Below, piece by piece: positions 14,401 through 14,815 of a stretch of 14,815 bases of DNA (position 1 is its first letter; each line of letters starts with the position of its first letter). A model generated the notes under the pieces. It was not told where the DNA came from, did not search any database, and saw nothing but the letters and a program-made list of their open reading frames with translations. The translations under genes were made by a program, and so were the position numbers. Source of the DNA: a bacterium (lineage in GTDB: Bacteria > UBP14 > UBA6098); assembly GCA_030642425.1 (NCBI GenBank), contig DAOWNU010000007.1, positions 1 through 14,815 on the forward strand. The letters are read 5' to 3'.

Positions 14401-14815
14401 TGGGGCCGACGCCGCCGCCGATGTCCAGCCATGCAGCGCCGTCGTAGTATTTAAGCATATCGCCGGCATCGTCGTAATAAACCTTGCCCTCGGCGCCTGT
14501 CGGAGCGATAGCCTGCGGCTGGAATGTCACGGCTTTCGGGTCGAGCTCGCCGAAAATCATAGCGTCGCCGTGCTCGTCCACACTGAAAACGGTAACGCCG
14601 GTGTCGTTCACAACCTTGAACTCTTCGTCGCCAACGTTTATATTCTTATCGAGTTGTATTGTAATATCGCTGTTCGACCAGATTTCGCCGTTCATGCGAA
14701 GGTCGCCGGAACAGAATATCGCGGGGCCGCTGCCAGCATTGAGGACATATAATGCTTCTTCAACATCGTCGTTCGTGCGAAGTTCGACCGCCCTGCCATC
14801 AGACGGGCCGGTATA
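8420..14815 (-). CDS. Giant mosaic secreted/surface protein with short repeats and C-terminal right-handed beta-helix (5' partial)
   Basis: At least 2131 residues. The frame has no stop up to position 14815 and runs off the right edge, so the start and any signal peptide are not seen. The Met at 14695 is internal: the 40 codons before it continue the same style of sequence. Numbering from the edge, in order: residues 1-140 are tail-fibre-like filler (A-L-Y-V-L-N-A-G-S-G-P-A-I-F, and Y-Y-D-G-A-A-W); about 161-352 a beta domain with Y-H-Y-A-R-Q and A-E-I-G-S-G-I-G; about 454-610 a choice-of-anchor-J-like jelly roll; about 838-1620 Gly/Tyr-rich filler of G-V-Y-G style; about 1726-2131 a parallel beta-helix. 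Six copies of a short repeat (G-E-L-I-A-D-S-I-Q-A) punctuate residues 414-1698. The composition is acidic and Gly, Asp, Thr-rich with little Lys or Arg, fitting an exported structural protein or adhesin. No catalytic residues or C-terminal sorting signal were recognised. The function is unknown; binding to surfaces or glycans is a guess. Confidence 0.85.
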   Translation of the reverse strand, partial: YTGPSDGRAVELRTNDDVEEALYVLNAGSGPAIFCSGDLRMNGEIWSNSDITIQLDKNINVGDEEFKVVNDTGVTVFSVDEHGDAMIFGELDPKAVTFQPQAIAPTGAEGKVYYDDAGDMLKYYDGAAWLDIGGGVGPTGDFIWDQDTFAQPADFWIDGEGVFGGLTSYGFESIVTGTGTGDAFNRPFNGWYHYARQISLITAAEIGSGIGCTIESLGVYMNDITSCPEDPWTWANTSVWFELTTATSTPTSWDVSTATMVWGTADLTFPVSIGCKVLDIIDFAYDGTSNLFIYTQNEAIAPYYSSSAPEWRYTSQSSSDYCSYYQSDTDWSASSWYSSSLRPDYRLDIPDYPTVVDQVTVDNGNIDADNDIAGGSFTLDYTITSWPTWITRLDTINATGHDTVVVTEALEVWGELIADSIQAWGDVIYLDDNIEVDGDIAAGCATFGGGAVPMDTVFFDDFETGMGLWVVADSSASGIVWDVTNPGARLPDPAADISGTFPVIDSDNAGSGVHVWSSMASPAIDLTAYTEVYLYFGNHFDWFSSTDYGNLYVWDGVAWILIYTYQADTYSKEMFDISPYINAAFQVMFVYNDDNNWAWYWMVDNVTIVAPSGAAPPSVNICAGDIDADGDIEGGTFTLNSVTITDWPLGRLEWDTLWYPGHSIEDTIVAMANFKVHGELIADSIQAVGPVVEIDDHLQVHGDVNAVNVIASNDVNANTSMTLNGITITAWPGGGGATTTLDASYDYLAPGGGRIILTDVGPVVMDGIGAPDTCLSVIGYNPAGPAAMFTNVAGGFAIETIGDIMVHGVIHTDAAVSTPNITNFFGDTGFVSDKLYAQEFVADTIEARNDYTYFKDAIWIEDSIWMDGAWHTTWGGVAAGQWEDAGAYKRVIGNDNIRAYEADDEYGLYAFNGWDDGNHSAVHGFASQSTSVDQNIIGVWGAAEGPSSTYGEAIGVLGSADEATSWYAVGVYARLTDDATTQPVYPSDFKDAALYADGNDLGYSGYFTGGDIYLDDSLYANYYAYFGENIEVEDSLILGDYNAHIWYGNGSEGYGMYYSPDPTSSFEEHNFMIGGNLAVQIYDEGLITKYVKAETLYSANVGTLVVDDDFMVVGELIADSIQAAGPVIEMDDDVTIYGDVHITGKTVMDDSLTINGDLHVTGAIDPTALILDPQAASPMSTGDHGIYVSSTDDQLYYYDGTTLVNLSTGTGAETDPIFGASPAFGITAGNITDWNTAFGWGDHSTAGYATSLQSAYDGGNTITTASGNAVSITAPTGDALYVNSTSGNGIWNDAGYWSPTANVSLGTGNFHTNSGLYQSNTDFVAKIDADDDETNAKFIVRNSGGIDVFTVEEDGDVYLIAGIHDGAGFGTAGQVLSTNGSDVSWTDVPAGVVVFDTINATRHDTVVVSEALKVMGELIADSIQAVGNSILITDSIIVDGSGLFRGRTNDTLLYVTNTVASGDLVAQYINATNNSMAITDWAIGLMVDAFSAGNIATGVSSTGETVADDAWGGYFQGKHHGPAVAGGIQTHGFNDGNGNATGTLTEGTCASGNVPGTAYGLQSRGTIFEVTSTGDAYGGYFDAQNAGTGIEYGIYAIVNSPLVPTNWAGYFVGNVGINGVLDLSQGTWIIDSDGSGPAAAGDVLVYDGTDFDWQAQSGGGSVRFDTLWANTLPNETDTVVVADNLDIHGELIVGSIESWLNTVNITDSLRVKGGVRLSADSTFRTDWEPLYVITVGGNNADFTTIDDALNAITVNGWTDVLIDIAPGNYSVTGAPTLGSNVHIRGSGSNNTTISGALTIQGYAFHLRFEDGTVTFNDATVSECKFSDNVSVLGASFGYCDFSGDPGMVSLTVSNHALIHDCMIEVPVNASGVCKLSNCIIMNMFTIVGMGSMGEFTGNLFMGGAITVDEGEIYVETNLFKNNFEGGSAGPAIDILAGRAEIKANHFVDRRPGAIILTNAIVTILSNDILWCGSEGEAAVSAHSTDGPFEVNIIGNHIDGTDYDIGVPGIVMVGGTGCHGLIKDNVVERYFDGAVVSGMNLEMIDKMSIDNNVIYRNQNDGLWLGSGNYLVVHNNLYANGAGVDLNDTGANLVVSHNVIDRYTSVSSPVPGALNTDSMGNIWVGAPQPGQLP
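8500..9640 (-). other. Right-handed parallel beta-helix (pectate-lyase-like) domain of the giant protein
   Basis: The domain opens with V-G-G-N-N-A-D-F-T-T-I-D-D-A-L and then V-L-I-D-I-A-P-G-N-Y, the usual first turn of pectin-lyase-like proteins. About 350 residues follow with recurrent x-N-x-h turns, such as I-I-G-N-H-I-D-G, I-D-N-N-V-I-Y-R-N, V-V-H-N-N-L-Y-A-N and V-S-H-N-V-I-D-R, typical of NosD/parallel beta-helix repeats. No lyase catalytic set was identified, so it may be a binding or structural helix rather than an enzyme. Confidence 0.8.
11040..11315 (-). other. Phage-tail-fibre-like linker segment of the giant protein
   Basis: This stretch contains D-P-Q-A-A-S-P, G-I-Y-V-S-S-T-D-D-Q-L-Y-Y-Y-D-G-T, then E-T-D-P-I-F-G-A-S-P-A, I-T-D-W-N-T-A-F-G-W-G-D-H and A-G-Y. 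Such strings are typical of tail-fibre-like and trimeric stalk regions in phages and in secreted proteins of Bacteroidetes and relatives. It lies about midway in the protein and probably forms an extended stalk. Confidence 0.6.
12984..13456 (-). other. Choice-of-anchor-J / cleaved-adhesin-like jelly-roll domain of the giant protein
   Basis: The segment begins F-F-D-D-F-E-T-G-M-G-L-W, passes through G-I-V-W-D-V-T, then S-P-A-I-D-L-T-A-Y, W-I-L-I-Y-T-Y, D-I-S-P-Y-I and V-M-F-V-Y-N-D-D, and ends W-Y-W-M-V-D-N-V-T-I. This ordered set is characteristic of the MAM-like domain family found in gingipain-type adhesins and many secreted FCB proteins. It suggests a carbohydrate- or protein-binding beta sandwich. 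Confidence 0.72.
13760..14335 (-). other. N-terminal-side beta domain of the giant protein
   Basis: About 190 residues with T-G-T-G-T-G-D, F-N-G-W-Y-H-Y-A-R-Q-I-S-L, A-A-E-I-G-S-G-I-G, E-S-L-G-V-Y-M-N, a T-S-V-W-F-E-L strand and W-x-Y-T-S-Q-S-S near its end. The pattern (small G-T-G-T run, Y-x-x-x-R-Q, E-I-G-S-G, h-G-F/V-Y) resembles an unnamed beta-sandwich module I have seen in secreted Bacteroidetes-type proteins, placed before other binding domains. Family name not assigned. Confidence 0.5.

Noticed and set aside
14693..14695. ATG taken as the start of the giant protein.
   Set aside because: The frame is open through all 40 codons to the right edge, the upstream residues continue the same repeat-like style, and no signal peptide or ribosome binding site accompanies this ATG.
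8429..14752. Many plus-strand open frames of 60-174 codons opposite the giant gene.
   Set aside because: They follow from its Asp- and Gly-rich codon use, which leaves few stops on the other strand. Several repeat the complement of the same repeat, and none has a plausible start context or family signature.
8420..14815. The giant gene taken as evidence of a prophage tail module.
   Set aside because: There are no capsid, tail, lysis or integrase genes in the window. The jelly-roll domains are of host secreted type, and the gene next to it is a signal-peptide protein.

Overview
This window comes from a bacterial chromosome of roughly mid-50s GC content, probably from a diderm (outer-membrane) lineage. 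The S41 protease has the long form, with an insert between its G-R-x-I-Q and G-G-G-G-I-x-P-D segments, that I associate with Bacteroidetes and relatives. The two secreted proteins use a domain vocabulary (Fn3-like, choice-of-anchor-J-like, parallel beta-helix) common in FCB-group and candidate-phylum genomes. This placement is inference; no marker gene fixes the phylum. No rRNA, tRNA, CRISPR array, insertion sequence or attachment site was found, and no gene-free stretch exceeds about 120 bases.

Layout. (1) Positions 1-3014, plus strand: the C-terminal 1003 residues of an AddA/RecB-type helicase-nuclease, whose start lies off the left edge. (2) Positions 3011-7144, minus strand: a tight four-gene run transcribed right to left, thymidylate kinase (tmk), C-terminal processing protease (S41), a TauE/SafE-type membrane permease, and a secreted parvulin-type peptidyl-prolyl isomerase. 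It has a near-consensus sigma70-type promoter at 7155-7182 that implies an almost leaderless tmk mRNA. Its last gene ends tail to tail with the helicase gene, with interlocked stop codons. (3) Positions 7209-7241: a strong hairpin terminator that works in either orientation and separates the kinase operon from the genes to its right. (4) Positions 7262-8359, minus strand: a 365-residue secreted beta-rich protein with an Fn3-like domain. (5) Positions 8420-14815, minus strand: a giant mosaic surface or secreted protein, at least 2131 residues, open at the right edge. It ends in a right-handed beta-helix and carries six copies of a short repeat centred on G-E-L-I-A-D-S-I-Q-A.

How they fit together. 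The four-gene run mixes nucleotide metabolism (tmk) with envelope functions (protease, permease, foldase). The protease and the isomerase would act in the periplasm, where large secreted proteins such as the two to the right must be folded or processed, but a direct link is only inference. The two secreted proteins lie in the same orientation 60 bases apart and share the terminator at 7209-7241, so they may be co-expressed.

The most unusual item is the giant protein. It interleaves phage-tail-fibre-like filler sequence with host-type adhesin domains and a repeat that stays nearly identical at the DNA level. Second is the helicase-nuclease, whose nuclease domain has the four-cysteine iron-sulfur staple spacing known from AddB. 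I do not see evidence for an entirely new multi-gene system.
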